From Zymoseptoria tritici IPO323 (Eukaryota > Ascomycota > Dothideomycetes > Mycosphaerellales > Mycosphaerellaceae): DNA of 64,000 bases. Each line of letters starts with the position of its first letter. Within the stretch, counting starts at the first letter, position 1. Under the pieces are notes generated by a model. It saw only the letters and a program-made list of their open reading frames with translations. It was not told the origin of the DNA and made no database searches. Location of the stretch: the NCBI RefSeq assembly GCF_000219625.1, contig NC_018217.1, positions 1,922,001 through 1,986,000 of the forward strand, written 5' to 3'. A program made the position numbers and the translations under genes. Shown piece after piece: positions 1-10,033 of the stretch.

Positions 1-553
1 CACTTGATATCCATCTGTCTCCACGTGGGATGTCTTCCTAACGTAGCTCGCGCACTAACCCCGGGATGACTCGCTTATGATCATCGCTAGGCGTCGTTTC
101 ACATTGAGCACACCCGAGACACTACGAAGCTCACCATGTATGTGTTGCAGTGCGGGCCCATGAACGTGGACGGAGACTTGCATCACTTGATCATCGAAGT
201 TCATGACTACAGTCCCACGTGCTGGGGATCGAGGCGAAAATGGACAATGGGTCCGACAACCCGGCAACGTCGAGCGTTTACCGACATGCAAGCGAACAAA
301 TCCCTGGGCTCGAGGCTGTTGACGGAACACGAAACGTGCTCTTGCTCTCCAATGAGAAGATTCACTACATCCACGTGCAGGTCACATTGATCTCGGTGTT
401 TTGTCCCCCGCACAATGCTGTCAATCGATTCCAGTCTGTACCGTGTGCCGGTCTCTAAATACAAAGGCAGTGTCCATCAAGAACGGTCGAATTCCTCAAG
501 CCTTTCTCCAAACCACACACAGACAGATACTACGTCGATTCCAACTCGTCACA
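1..553. other. No supported gene; upstream region of the repeat precursor
   Basis: Short overlapping open frames on both strands are all explained by chance in GC-rich DNA, and none carries a recognisable domain. The last 100-150 bases probably hold the promoter and 5' leader of the precursor gene that starts at 554. The window edge cuts off whatever lies further left, which could include partner genes for that precursor. Confidence 0.5.
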
Positions 554-1338
554 ATGCAGATCAAGATGCAGCTCCTCTCTCTGGTACTGATCCCGCTCAT
601 CGTTGATGCAGCTGCCATTCGTAAGGATCGGTCACGAATCGCCCATGCTCTTGAAGACGTACTAATCACTCAACAGCAAAGCCTGTGGAAAGTCGCGCTC
701 TCCAAGGAAGCAATGCCGAGGCCAAGCGAGATGAGGCATACGACTATCCCCGAGACAGCGGCTACTCGTTCATCACCAAGCCGGAAGAGGAGACCGAGCA
801 GAAGGTCAAGGCCAAGCGAGATGAGGCATACGACTACCCTCGAGACAGCGGCTACTCGTTCATCACCAAGCCGGAAGAGGAGACCGAGCAGAAGGTCAAG
901 GCCAAGCGAGATGAGGCATACGACTACCCTCGAGACAGCGGCTACTCGTTCATCACCAAGCCGGAAGAGGAGACTAAGGACAAGGCCAAGGCCAAGCGAG
1001 ATGAGGCATACGACTACCCTCGAGACAGCGGATACTCGTTCATCACCAAGCCGGAAGAGGAGACCGAGCAGAAGGTCAAGGCCAAGCGAGATGAGGCATA
1101 CGACTACCCTCGAGACAGCGGCTACTCGTTCATCACCAAGCCGGAAGAGGAGACCGAGCAGAAGGCCAAGGCCAAGCGGGATGAGGCCTACGACTACCCC
1201 CGAGACAGCGGCTACTCTTTCATCACCAAGCCGGAAGAGGAGACTGAACAGAAAGCCAAGCGAGACGAGGCATACGACTACCCTCGCGACAGCGGCTACT
1301 CCTTCATCACCAAGCCGGAAGAGGAAGCCCAGCAGTAA
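554..1338 (+). CDS. Secreted repeat precursor with seven Kex2-type (KR) cleavage units
   Basis: Two exons are inferred: 554-620 and 677-1338, with a 56 bp intron (GTAAGG donor, CTAATC-like branch site, CAACAG acceptor). The phase fits and gives 242 aa. Residues 1-21 form a signal peptide (hydrophobic LLSLVLIPLIVDAAA); Met5 is an alternative start. After a short spacer come seven units of about 30 residues. Each begins AKR-DEAYDYPRDSGYSFITKP and is followed by an acidic/lysine linker (EEETEQKVK). Only the linkers vary (one ETKDKAK); the last unit ends EEEAQQ. In the fungal secretory pathway, KR is a kexin site, so the precursor should release several copies of a Tyr-containing peptide. The layout matches kexin-processed repeat proteins, including precursors of dikaritin-type cyclic peptides, but no modifying oxidase gene is visible in the window. 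An alpha-type pheromone is less likely because the units lack its Trp/Cys/Pro-rich core. Confidence 0.8.
721..1335 (+). repeat. Seven-copy 90 bp coding tandem repeat
   Basis: Units start at 721, 811, 901, 991, 1081, 1171 and 1255. Six are 90 bp and in frame; the sixth is 84 bp because its last two codons are missing. The copies are nearly identical even at synonymous sites, which suggests recent duplication or ongoing homogenisation. Confidence 0.95.
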
Positions 1339-1870
1339 ACAGCTGGAGGTCCCAAGGAGACGAGCTTCAACAGCAGGGAGTTTTGGGAAATTGTGCAGCT
1401 AGCGGCCCGTGATCGTGGATGGGCTGCAGAATGAACACGCGAGCTTCAACAGCCGTACGCTTTCATACATCGCAAGTCACTAGTCAGTCGTTTCGATAGT
1501 TGTCGATATCCCAACAGTCATTTCCCGTCTGGCGTTAGAGCACAGCATTGTCCAGACATACTTGAAGACAGAAGTTCGTAGACATGCATCCCGATCGGAA
1601 CGAAAGTTGGCGGGCTTCAATTCGTCGATGGTGACCAGCGATGAGACTTTGAAAAGCGTTCGCAGCCAAGCACGATGCGAGTGAAAGTGCGATGATCGAA
1701 TTGACGGCATATCAAGCCCGAACCACGCAAAAAGGACGCCCAATATCGCTTCCTCCACAATCCTTCTCACAAAAGGTTCGCGCCAACGACCACAGCGCAA
1801 CCGCGTCGAAGTCGTCTTTCGATCCCACATCGAGATCCCATTACGAGCAACTTGGGCAAACCCAGGCACC

Positions 1871-2187
1871 TCAGTGGCCCGCGGCGTCCTCATCGAGTTC
1901 GCCCTTGGGCTGGTCCTCAGGATGAGCATCACGTCGGACCCGGCCACCACCTTCGCCGCCGTTGTCGAATGCGCCTCCAAATCCAGGGACCGGATTTTCT
2001 TCAATGTCGTGGCCGTCATGGGCGCGGCGGACTGGAGCGTTGTCGTGCTGCATACAACTGTTAGCGCAGTCCTCGGGCTTGTTGATTGTCGACGAACCTG
2101 GACGGCATTGTCGATCGCCAGCGGCGCCGCGGCGACGTTGGTGATGGCCAAGGCGGCGATCAGGATGGCACTTGCGAAAACCTTCAT
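1871..2187 (-). CDS. Possible small secreted protein, gene model uncertain
   Basis: Reading from ATG at 2187 on the minus strand, the first 21 residues (MKVFASAILIAALAITNVAA) are a clear signal peptide. The protein-like continuation lies in another frame: PEDCANSCMQHDN..., then an acidic Gly-rich tail ending DEDAAGH with a stop at 1871. Joining them needs an intron of about 59 bp (2136-2078) with a weak GTCGCC donor and an AAG acceptor, giving about 85 aa. Without splicing, the signal-peptide frame stays open to 1480, but that part is Ser/Arg/Thr-rich and looks like an out-of-frame shadow. No family is recognised. It lies next to the repeat precursor, and its transcript would run toward that gene. 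Confidence 0.35.
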
Positions 2188-3254
2188 GTTGAAAGTCTCG
2201 ACGTTTTTGTAGACGTCGGTGGTATTGATTTGAAAAGAGGGCTGTGCCGCGTTGAAAGTTGAGTCTTTTGCGGTCGGACTGGACAGTTGTTTGCTGTGGT
2301 TGAGTAGTGAGGAGTATCTGGCGGATCTTGAGCACTTTTTATGTCTGTTCTTTTGCGGGTCACGAGAGCCACCGTTTTGGTCATCGCGCCCGTGCGACCT
2401 CAGAACAGGGGGCATTCCTTGCGTGTGTTGCATACGAGCAAGCGGCAGCCCTGTAGCTTTGTGGCGAGAGCAGGCCGCACTCCTGTATCTGAAGGCTGTG
2501 CCAGCAGGACTGCTCGCGGTCAAACAAGCTCATCGCTGTAACTCTCGGCCATACACGTGGACCGAAACTCGAGGCATTGGTCCAGACGCGGCGGTGCTAC
2601 TTCAGGGAGCATACTTGAACGCTGGCCACGAGATTCTGGTTTAGGAAAGTCATCGTACTCTGCGATCAACCGTGGCTGTACGATCATCGTCTCAGCAGCA
2701 TTGTCTTCCTTGTCATCGGCATCACGAAGCGGCCGTAGAAATCGGAACCAAGAAATCAGCTCGACTAAGTTTCCACCTCCTCGATACATCAGAAGAGCAG
2801 GGTGACGAGGAGGGCGGAGACGGAGAGAGGCTTAGGAGAGGAGCTTCCGGATCCTTTTGATGTGTTCATTTTGGTCGTTGTGATATGTACCTTATCTGGA
2901 AGGGAGAGTGCAGAAAGGAAAGAGTTCCAGGTTGTCTGTACCTTGACGTCGGCAAGCCAATGCATTGCATGTATATGCTCGTATCGTGAGACGCCTTCTT
3001 TCAACCTCATCAGCTGCTGAATTCGAATGCAATCAAGGAGGTACTGTCGAGTGCAAGGACAACAACAACAGCTGGCAGAAACCGAACTCTGCACGCCCCG
3101 ACCCCTGCATATGACGTGCCCCGCCAAACTTCGCCCCGCAGATCTGCTTGCGAATTTACCTTATGCTCGAGAATCCGAAACCCATTGACAAGGTAAATCC
3201 TCCCTCGAACATAACCCACAGACCTCAATAAGTTCTCCCGCTATACCCTCCACC
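2188..3254. other. Intergenic, no supported gene
   Basis: This probably holds the promoter of the possible secreted-protein gene on the left and of homoserine dehydrogenase on the right. The open frames here overlap on both strands and lack domains. I see no RNA gene. Confidence 0.5.
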
Positions 3255-4385
3255 ATGGCCACCACCGACCCGAAACCCATCTTCATCGCCATCATTGGCG
3301 TCGGCGGCGTCGGCAAAGCCTTCCTCACCCAACTCGACACCCTCCGCCTCCGCCTATCCCGCTCCAACCCCCCGACCGACCTCCGCCTCATCTACGCCCG
3401 CCGCTCCACAAAACAGCTCTTCAGCACCTCCTGGACACACCTCGACATTCCCTCCCTGACCGCCACCCTCGACGCCTCGGGTTCCCCTCCCCCGCCTTTC
3501 AATGAAACCTTCGGCCAGCTCGCCAGTGGCCCGGGTCGCGTGGTGCTGGTGGACAATACCTCTTCTCCTGACCTCGGAAGTCTGTACCCCATGATCCTGC
3601 AACGAGGGATCAGCATCGTGACACCGAACAAGAAAGCTTTCTCCGACAACTTCGCGCTCTGGTCGTCCATCTTCTCCTCCGCGGCCAATGGAACCGGTTC
3701 GCCCTCCGCTGGGTATGTCTTCCATGAATCCTCCGTCGGAGCCGGTCTACCCGTCCTGTCCACTTTGAAAGAGCTAGTCGAGACCGGCGACGAGGTGACG
3801 AAGATCGAAGGCGTCTTCAGCGGTACCATGTCCTTCCTCTTCAACTCTTTCCAACCGCTCGGTGGAGGTGGAGGCGCCTTCGCAGCGGAGGTCAAGAACG
3901 CGAAGGATTTGGGATACACGGAACCAGATCCGAGGGATGATTTGAACGGGTTGGATGTAGCGCGGAAGTTGACCATTCTCGCGCGACTGGCGGGACTGGA
4001 GGTCGAGTCACCCACCTCGTTTCCTGTGCAGAGTCTCATCCCGAAGGAACTGGAGTCTTGCTCTTCTGGAGATGACTTCATGACCCGTCTGCCTGAGTTT
4101 GACGCGAACATGGACGAGCTGAAAGATGCGGCGACAAAAGAGAACAAAGTTGTGCGGTTCGTGGGAAGCATCGATGTAGCGAGCAAGCAGGTCAAGGTTG
4201 GGTTGGAGAAATTCGACGCTTCGCATCCAATTGCGGCGTTGAAGGGGAGTGACAACATCATCAACTTCTACACGAAGCGGTATGGGAGCAATCCGTTGAT
4301 TATCCAGGGCGCTGGAGCGGGTGGAGAGGTGACGGCGATGGGCGTGACGGGAGATCTGATCAAGGTTTTGAGGTTGTTGCAGTAG
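3255..4385 (+). CDS. HOM6: Homoserine dehydrogenase
   Basis: A single exon of 376 aa, the usual length for the monofunctional fungal enzyme. It reduces aspartate-4-semialdehyde to homoserine with NAD(P)H, in the pathway to threonine, methionine and isoleucine; a cytosolic location is expected. Residues 9-24 contain the Rossmann nucleotide-binding loop (IAIIGVGGVGKAFL). The catalytic domain shows ESSVGAGLPVLSTLKEL, the EGVFSGTMSFLFN segment and the family signature LGYTEPDPRDDLNGLDVARK, whose acidic and lysine residues bind substrate. The C-terminal region (GSDNIINFYTKRY, then PLIIQGAGAGGEVTAMGV) is also typical. The start is chosen because the fold begins directly after it and the context CACCATGG is favourable. 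Unlike bacterial enzymes, there is no fused aspartokinase or C-terminal ACT domain. Confidence 0.97.
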   Translation: MATTDPKPIFIAIIGVGGVGKAFLTQLDTLRLRLSRSNPPTDLRLIYARRSTKQLFSTSWTHLDIPSLTATLDASGSPPPPFNETFGQLASGPGRVVLVDNTSSPDLGSLYPMILQRGISIVTPNKKAFSDNFALWSSIFSSAANGTGSPSAGYVFHESSVGAGLPVLSTLKELVETGDEVTKIEGVFSGTMSFLFNSFQPLGGGGGAFAAEVKNAKDLGYTEPDPRDDLNGLDVARKLTILARLAGLEVESPTSFPVQSLIPKELESCSSGDDFMTRLPEFDANMDELKDAATKENKVVRFVGSIDVASKQVKVGLEKFDASHPIAALKGSDNIINFYTKRYGSNPLIIQGAGAGGEVTAMGVTGDLIKVLRLLQ

Positions 4386-4736
4386 ATTTAGGTGAGAGAT
4401 GGGGAGATTCAGCGACAGCAAAGGCATCACAGCTTCCAAAGGCAAGCGGCTTGTGCTGATGAGAATTGTGAATGAGCGGATGTGAGAGGGAATGGACACA
4501 GAACGTCCAGCAAATCTTGGGCATTTGTCGTCTGCGCATTTTGGGATTCATGAACCGGGCACATGTCGTCTTTCGCGCAGAGGGCGATGGATGACCCTGC
4601 TTTGGCCTCTTCTACACTGCACTCCTACGCTCGTCCTGTGAGCCGACAGCGCGTATCCGTCCAACGCCGATGTCCATCCGTTGAGCCATAATTCGTAAAC
4701 TTCCAAAAACCCTACCAACGCCGGCATATGTCCAAC
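4386..4736. other. Short intergenic region between convergent genes
   Basis: Holds the 3' ends of the homoserine dehydrogenase and HVA22-type genes, which converge here. Nothing else is seen. Confidence 0.5.
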
Positions 4737-5738
4737 TCAATCATCCTTCTTCGTAGGAGCAGCAGAGTCCCTCTCCCCATAATTGCCCCAAATCCAATTA
4801 CTCCACCCTGCACCTCCCTCCTTTGGCGTTGAGGCCACGTCCTCTCGTGGAAGAAAGTGCTCCGGGTCAGGCATAGGTTCGTAGCCTAGGTCCTCAAACT
4901 CCGACTCTGATCGAGACCGCGATAGAGCGTCTTGCGAAGAGGGCACAGGTTTGCGACTTGATGGCTGGCGAGGAGTTCCGACTCGAGGTGAGAGCCCACC
5001 TGGTGGAGTGTCGACGTGGCTACCCAGAGCTTCGGACTCGTAGGCTTGCAAGAGGGTACGAAGACGCTCGCGTTGGGTGTCCACGAAAGTCGCGCGTTCG
5101 GCCGGTGCGAGGTCTGGTGGGACGAGTGTGCCTGAGCTAGCGAGATCCCGAGCTTGTTCAGTGCGGGAAGATGATGATGGATGCTGATTGAGAGCATTGC
5201 CGATGAGGTTGAAAATGTCCGATGTACCTGCTGCTGCGAGTCCGTCTCGTGCGCTGGGCATGGCGAAGCGGTTGAAGAGAGAGGTCGTATAGCTGACATT
5301 GCGACTCTGCGGTGGTGTCGGACAACGTGGTTCTCCTCCCATGAATTGCACTCGGATATAGTCCCATGCTCGTCTGAAAGCGTCCATTCCTGCCGCCTGA
5401 CCCTTGGCGTGTACATTACTGATCAGACGGTCGAGTTGACGCTCGTGGTCTTCGAGAAAGGGTCCCAGATATTGCTTGTAAAGGTAGACGCTACCTTGAG
5501 ATCCCGGTAGAACGAGGTAGATGTGGATGAAGAGACGCATCCAGCTGTAGAAGGGGATCCAGTATAGGATGAAGTAAAATTGGTTCTCGACGAGGAGGAA
5601 GAGTGAGAACGTCGTCCAATACATCAACCATGGCGTGAGGACGGCGGGATCGGAGGTGCGGAGCGCTTTGTAGGAGAAGAAGACGGGGAGGAGGATGGAG
5701 ATGAGGGAGGTGAGGATGTCGGCTATGAAGCCGAACAT
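4737..5738 (-). CDS. TB2/DP1/HVA22 (REEP/Yop1-like) membrane-shaping protein
   Basis: A single exon of 333 aa. The first ~100 residues are the HVA22/REEP domain: a hydrophobic hairpin pair (FIADILTSLISILLPVFFSYKAL and PWLMYWTTFSLFLLVENQF), then FYFILYWIPFYSWMRLFIHIYLVLPGSQGSVYLYKQYLGPFLEDHE, the characteristic segment of the family. Family members insert as wedges in the endoplasmic reticulum and stabilise tubule curvature. The remaining ~200 residues are polar, Ser/Pro-rich and probably disordered, ending in WSNWIWGNYGERD. This tail is much longer than in yeast Yop1 (about 180 aa), so this is probably the longer fungal REEP-like paralogue rather than Yop1 itself. Family assignment is strong; paralogue identity is inference. 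Confidence 0.9.
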   Translation of the reverse strand: MFGFIADILTSLISILLPVFFSYKALRTSDPAVLTPWLMYWTTFSLFLLVENQFYFILYWIPFYSWMRLFIHIYLVLPGSQGSVYLYKQYLGPFLEDHERQLDRLISNVHAKGQAAGMDAFRRAWDYIRVQFMGGEPRCPTPPQSRNVSYTTSLFNRFAMPSARDGLAAAGTSDIFNLIGNALNQHPSSSSRTEQARDLASSGTLVPPDLAPAERATFVDTQRERLRTLLQAYESEALGSHVDTPPGGLSPRVGTPRQPSSRKPVPSSQDALSRSRSESEFEDLGYEPMPDPEHFLPREDVASTPKEGGAGWSNWIWGNYGERDSAAPTKKDD

Positions 5739-6137
5739 GGTCGTGGAGGTGGTCGTGTGAGGTCGGCCGGGACCGAATTATGGGCGGAGAATGGTGTGGT
5801 TGAGCTCTATCAGTCTGATCGAGAGGGTTCAAGTTGGAATAACTCCAGAGTGTCCAGCTCCAGGGAAGATGGAGAGGATGATGGAGAAGGTCAAGGTCAA
5901 ACAGAAGAAGTCATGGAGAGAAGCTGTCACGGGCCCCTCACTGCGGAGCTCTTAACTTATCGTTATCGCCGCTGATCGACCCGAGAAGCATTGATGCCTT
6001 AGGCATCAATTTCAGATGGGTTGACCGGAAGATGTGGAGCACTGTTCGGCCGTCGACTATATACCTGAGGTATCATGCATGCATATGAAGCAAATATGTT
6101 CTAGGGTCTATCAGACCGCGCTGTCCTCGCCTTCTCC
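5739..6137. other. Intergenic, promoter of the HVA22-type gene
   Basis: Both flanking genes are on the minus strand, so this spans the promoter of the HVA22-type gene and the 3' end of the permease gene. A short direct repeat (GATGCCTTAGGCATCAA, itself palindromic) lies near 5992-6010. No gene is seen. Confidence 0.5.
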
Positions 6138-8090
6138 TCAACCACCAAACATCTTGTTGAAGATCTTGTCGCCAATGTTCTTGTACGGAGTCGGTACAAA
6201 GTTGCGAGTATACTGACAAACATGTCAGCCGGTAATCGTGGATGTCAAAGTTGGGTCATCTTTACCTCGTCGATCTCCTTGGCCTCGCCCTGAAGATCCA
6301 CTTCGTTTGGGTGGTACCATTTCGTCTTCTTAGCAATCTTCCAGCCAACGAACAGGCAGGGCACCAGGCCAATCATGAAGTAGGAGAAGACAAAGGTCTC
6401 CACGTCCCAGCGTCCACTGGATAGTATCAGCAAGGTCTCCAGCATGTTCAATATCATCGGGCAAACTTACGGCAAGAAGACTGTGTATCCACCAACGAAC
6501 ATCATGGTGAACGTCCACGCCAGTCCATAGTATGCGACCCACGGCATGAAGAACGACTTGTACGGCAACGAATCCCTCGAAATTCCCTGCGCCTTGAGAG
6601 CCTTGAACCAACACAAGTACGTGAAGCACATGACGGCAAAGTTGAGCAACTGCGACGCAGTGATCAGACTGACAAACCAGCCCAGCACTTTGGCGGAACC
6701 AGAGGAGACACTCAAGAAAGCGAGCAAGCAAATCAGCAGAACGGCGATGACACAGTTGTACGGCACACCGATGCGATTGGTCCTGGTGAAGATCTTGGGC
6801 GCTTTTCCTTCGAGGGCCAGGCCAAAGAGGGACCGAGACGCACAGTACATGTAACTGTTGCCGGCGGAGAATGCGGAGGCGAGGACCAGAGCGTTGACGA
6901 TGTGCGGTAGGACACCAATGCGCAGGCGGTTCATGGCCACGACGTAGGGCGAGGCCGCTGCACCGGGAAGACCGTTCTCGAACGCGCCGGTGAGTTCCGG
7001 ATCGTTGCAGGGAACGAGAATGCCAACGCAGAGTGCACCGAGACAGAAGAAAGTCGTCAATCGGTAGAACACAGCGTTGAAAGCCTTGGGCATGACAACA
7101 CGAGGGTTCTCGGCCTCACCGGCGGACATGGAGACGTAGTCCGGGCCGGCAATGACGAAGGAGGCCTGGATGAGGCACTGCAGGAAGCCGAGCCATTTTC
7201 CGAGGCCGCCTTCGTAGCCACCCCAGGCTTTGAATGCGCCGGGGTTGTTCCAGTAGCGGAAACCGAAGCGGTCGCCCAGAGGGTTGCCTCCGAGCATGAC
7301 GACGAAGGTGAATATGATCAGGCCGATGATGAGGAGGACTTTGCCCAGGGCGGCCCAGAATTCGACTTCGCCATACCATTTGACGTTGACCAGGTTGATC
7401 AAGCCGTAGAGGACGATGATGATGGCAATGATGGCGCTGACAGGCACTGCGGTGGACCAGTATCCAATGATCACGTTGCAAGCGGTGATTTCGAATGGCA
7501 CCTTGAGTTTGTGTTAGCATCTTGAACCCCAGGAACTGCGAGACACGACTTACCAGAATGGCCTCGAAGACGAAGAAGTTCCATCCAGCAGCAAATCCAA
7601 AAGCCTCATCGACGTACCGTCCGGCGAAACGAATGAAAGGACTGGAGATTGGCAGATAGGTGACCATCTCCGCCAAACACAAAGTCACCGCGAGAACAAC
7701 TGAGCACCTTCGAAAAGTCAGTCTGAGCTCCGAATTCCCAATGGCTCAAACCTCGTACCAAAACGTGAAAGCCAGGAACAGACTTCCTGGCCCACCATTG
7801 AGCAAACCCCTGCCAATCTGGACGTAAAGTGCCGTTCCAATGGTGCCTCCGATACCGATCAACTGGATGTGTCTCGGCTTGAGCTTGCGATGGGTATCAT
7901 CATGGATTCCGGAAATGTTGTACGAAGCCACAGAAGCGCGGCGTTCGACATCTTCGGCCGGGTAGCGAGGCAGGTCAACTTCAACGGCTTCGGACTCGAC
8001 GCCGTAGGCTTTTGAGTCAGTCTTGATATGATCGGAGGTTTGCGTGCGCTTGAAGGGCGATCGCTGCCCGAGCGACTTGAGGGAGTCCAT
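6138..8090 (-). CDS. Amino-acid permease (YAT/APC family), five exons
   Basis: Exons on the minus strand: 8090-7759, 7707-7554, 7501-6471, 6416-6266 and 6212-6138, separated by introns of 51-54 bp. All junctions keep frame and give 580 aa, a usual length for fungal amino-acid permeases. After a ~75-residue hydrophilic cytosolic tail comes LKPRHIQLIGIGGTIGTALYVQIG, the TM1 signature of the family. LAEMVTYLPISSPFIRFAGRYVD (TM3), FVIAGPDYVSMSAGEAENPR and the SAFSAGNSYMYCASRSL helix follow, with about 12 hydrophobic segments in all. The protein should be a plasma-membrane proton symporter for amino acids. It resembles Dip5/Agp2-type sequences more than Gap1, but substrate cannot be read from sequence. 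Intron 1 uses a GTACGA donor and a CGAAG acceptor; this is the only combination I found that restores the FW..VVLAV..CLAEM frame. An upstream in-frame ATG at 8111 is possible. Confidence 0.9.
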
Positions 8091-8111
8091 CGTGCTGGAC
8101 TTGGAAATCAA

Positions 8112-9051
8112 AACGAACTAATGTCAGACTCTATCAAGGCATGACAGGACGGAAGATAGATAAGGATCAGGACCCGGAGGTGAGGAGAGCACGAAAGGTG
8201 GGGCAGGACACATGAGGAGGCCGCTCATATTCAAGACTCGCCCAGCGCCCAGCGGTCTCAGGGCAAGTCAAGACGTGCAGTGACATGCTTCCTTGTGCAT
8301 GTTTCCCAGCAGGCGGGTCGGTAAGCTTGCGGCGTTCTTAATCATGCTCGGCGTGGACAGATGGGCGGTTGCCAAGAAAGGCTACATGAGCCTCGAAGCA
8401 CCAGCTGAAAGATCTTCTCGTGTAGAAACACGCTCGTCGGCCGGCCATGGGCTCGTGGAGTATGGACAATATGGGGCTTGAAATGTTTCTATCGATGTGA
8501 GTAAGCTCGTCATTGCCGCGGTCCGGGCTGGAAAAACAATATGGTGTCGACGCTGTGCTGGAAGTTGCGATGGAGTGAGAACCAGGGTAACATTTCTTAG
8601 CTTCTTGGTAGTTCTATGCGCTCCGGCAGCACGCGAGCAAGATGGTCGACGCCCTTCTAGATCTTCCAAATTCCCTCCAGACCGCGGCTATGTCTGATGG
8701 CTGTGCTCGGAAAGTATAGCATGTGGCGCAAAGCAGGGCGGCAACGGCGAGGTGAGGTCGGAAAGTCTCGTGCCCTGTAATGGAGCAAGTACTCGAGGTC
8801 AATTGTCATTTTTCTCGGTGCCGGAGCGGAGTTGTGGACAACCTGAGGCTGAAAACCGAGCCCTTGATTTTGTGAGGGGCTGAAAGTTGGCAGACTCCAC
8901 TCTCCGACCTCATCCTTTCTTCAGCCCCCACGCCTGATCACGAGAGCTGGGGTATCGATGTCCCACCTGAGAGTACATCGCTCGATCGTCCTTTCGGGCG
9001 ACTGCTTTCGGGCCATCTCAGACCCGACTACATCTCGTCCCACGGCCCGCC
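8112..9051. other. Divergent intergenic region, no gene
   Basis: This lies between the permease (minus) and the dioxygenase (plus) and should contain both promoters. No domain-bearing frame is present. Confidence 0.5.
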
Positions 9052-10004
9052 ATGTCTCCCACGACATCCAACCTCAAAGATGACTTTGACCGCGAAGGCT
9101 ATGTGATCGTCCCATCAGATCTTTCCTCCGCTCAACTCGAAGACCTCCGAAAAGCCAGCAAGAATGTCGCGGCATTAGCTCGCACAGGTCAATGGCCTCA
9201 CGTTCGAACGCTACCTCGTCAATTCCCTCCCTGGCCCTCAGATCCATCACGAGGAATCTGGGGAGTGCAGCATCTGATGCATCCCGATTTACCAGGCCAT
9301 CAACTGTTCACTTCGACGTACTTTTCGGACAGAATCATTGAGACTGTGCGGGAATTGATGGGTGGTTGTGCAGAAGACGAGCTTGTCTTAGAGCTTTACA
9401 ATCTGCTTGTCAGACCGGATGAGGACTTCGAGTTGCGATGGCATCGAGATGATGTAAGTCTGTAACATTTTCCTAATTCGTAAAGTCATCATTGATAGTC
9501 TTCATCGTCCAACTCACGTTCATATCCTCACCGCAGATCCCAGCCACTGCAACCCCAGAAGAGCAAATGGCACGTCTCAGTAAACCCGCCTTCCATGCCC
9601 AATGGAACTGCTGTCTTTACGACGATGCTTCCTTGATCGTAGTTCCACAGTCCCACCGCCGGCCTCTGAACGACTCGGAGAGAGACGCAGATCCACTCGA
9701 ACCGAGCATGCTCTCGCAGCTCGCCGTGCAACTCAAAGCCGGCGACATCGTCTTCTACAACAACAACATTCTGCATCGTGGCGTGTACCGGACCGATGTG
9801 GAGCGGATGACGCTGCATGGGAGTATCGGCCATGTTGACGGCGGTCCTCTGCGTGCGAGGAATGTGCTACAGCATGGTCGAGACTGGATCGGTGGTGTCG
9901 ACTTCTCGCAAGTGGAGAATCCGGATCGCGCGAGCGGGATGCGGGAGAGATTGCTAGAGTTGGGGAAGAAATATGAGGAGGTCGGGTTTGCTCATGATGA
10001 GTAA
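9052..10004 (+). CDS. Phytanoyl-CoA dioxygenase (PhyH)-family oxygenase
   Basis: Two exons: 9052-9453 and 9537-10004, with an 83 bp intron (GTAAGT donor, CCGCAG acceptor), giving 289 aa. The start DDFDREGYVIVPSDLSSAQL is the typical PhyH N-terminal strand-helix. Iron ligands are visible as WHRDD (H-x-D, split just before the intron) and the distal His in NNNILHRGVY. SLIVVPQSHRRPL between them matches the family's core. PhyH proteins are Fe(II)/2-oxoglutarate oxygenases of the double-stranded beta-helix fold. Substrates range from phytanoyl-CoA to secondary metabolites, so the actual reaction is unknown here. No secondary-metabolite backbone gene is nearby. It converges on the ferric reductase-like gene, with 29 bp between the stop codons. 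Confidence 0.88.
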
Positions 10005-10033
10005 ATCATATCGCGGCTCATGTCGAATGATGC

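Noticed and set aside
401..1402. 333-codon Arg/Ser-rich frame overlapping the repeat precursor
   Set aside because: It repeats with the same 90 bp period but in the wrong phase; signal peptide, splice sites and KR logic support the other frame.
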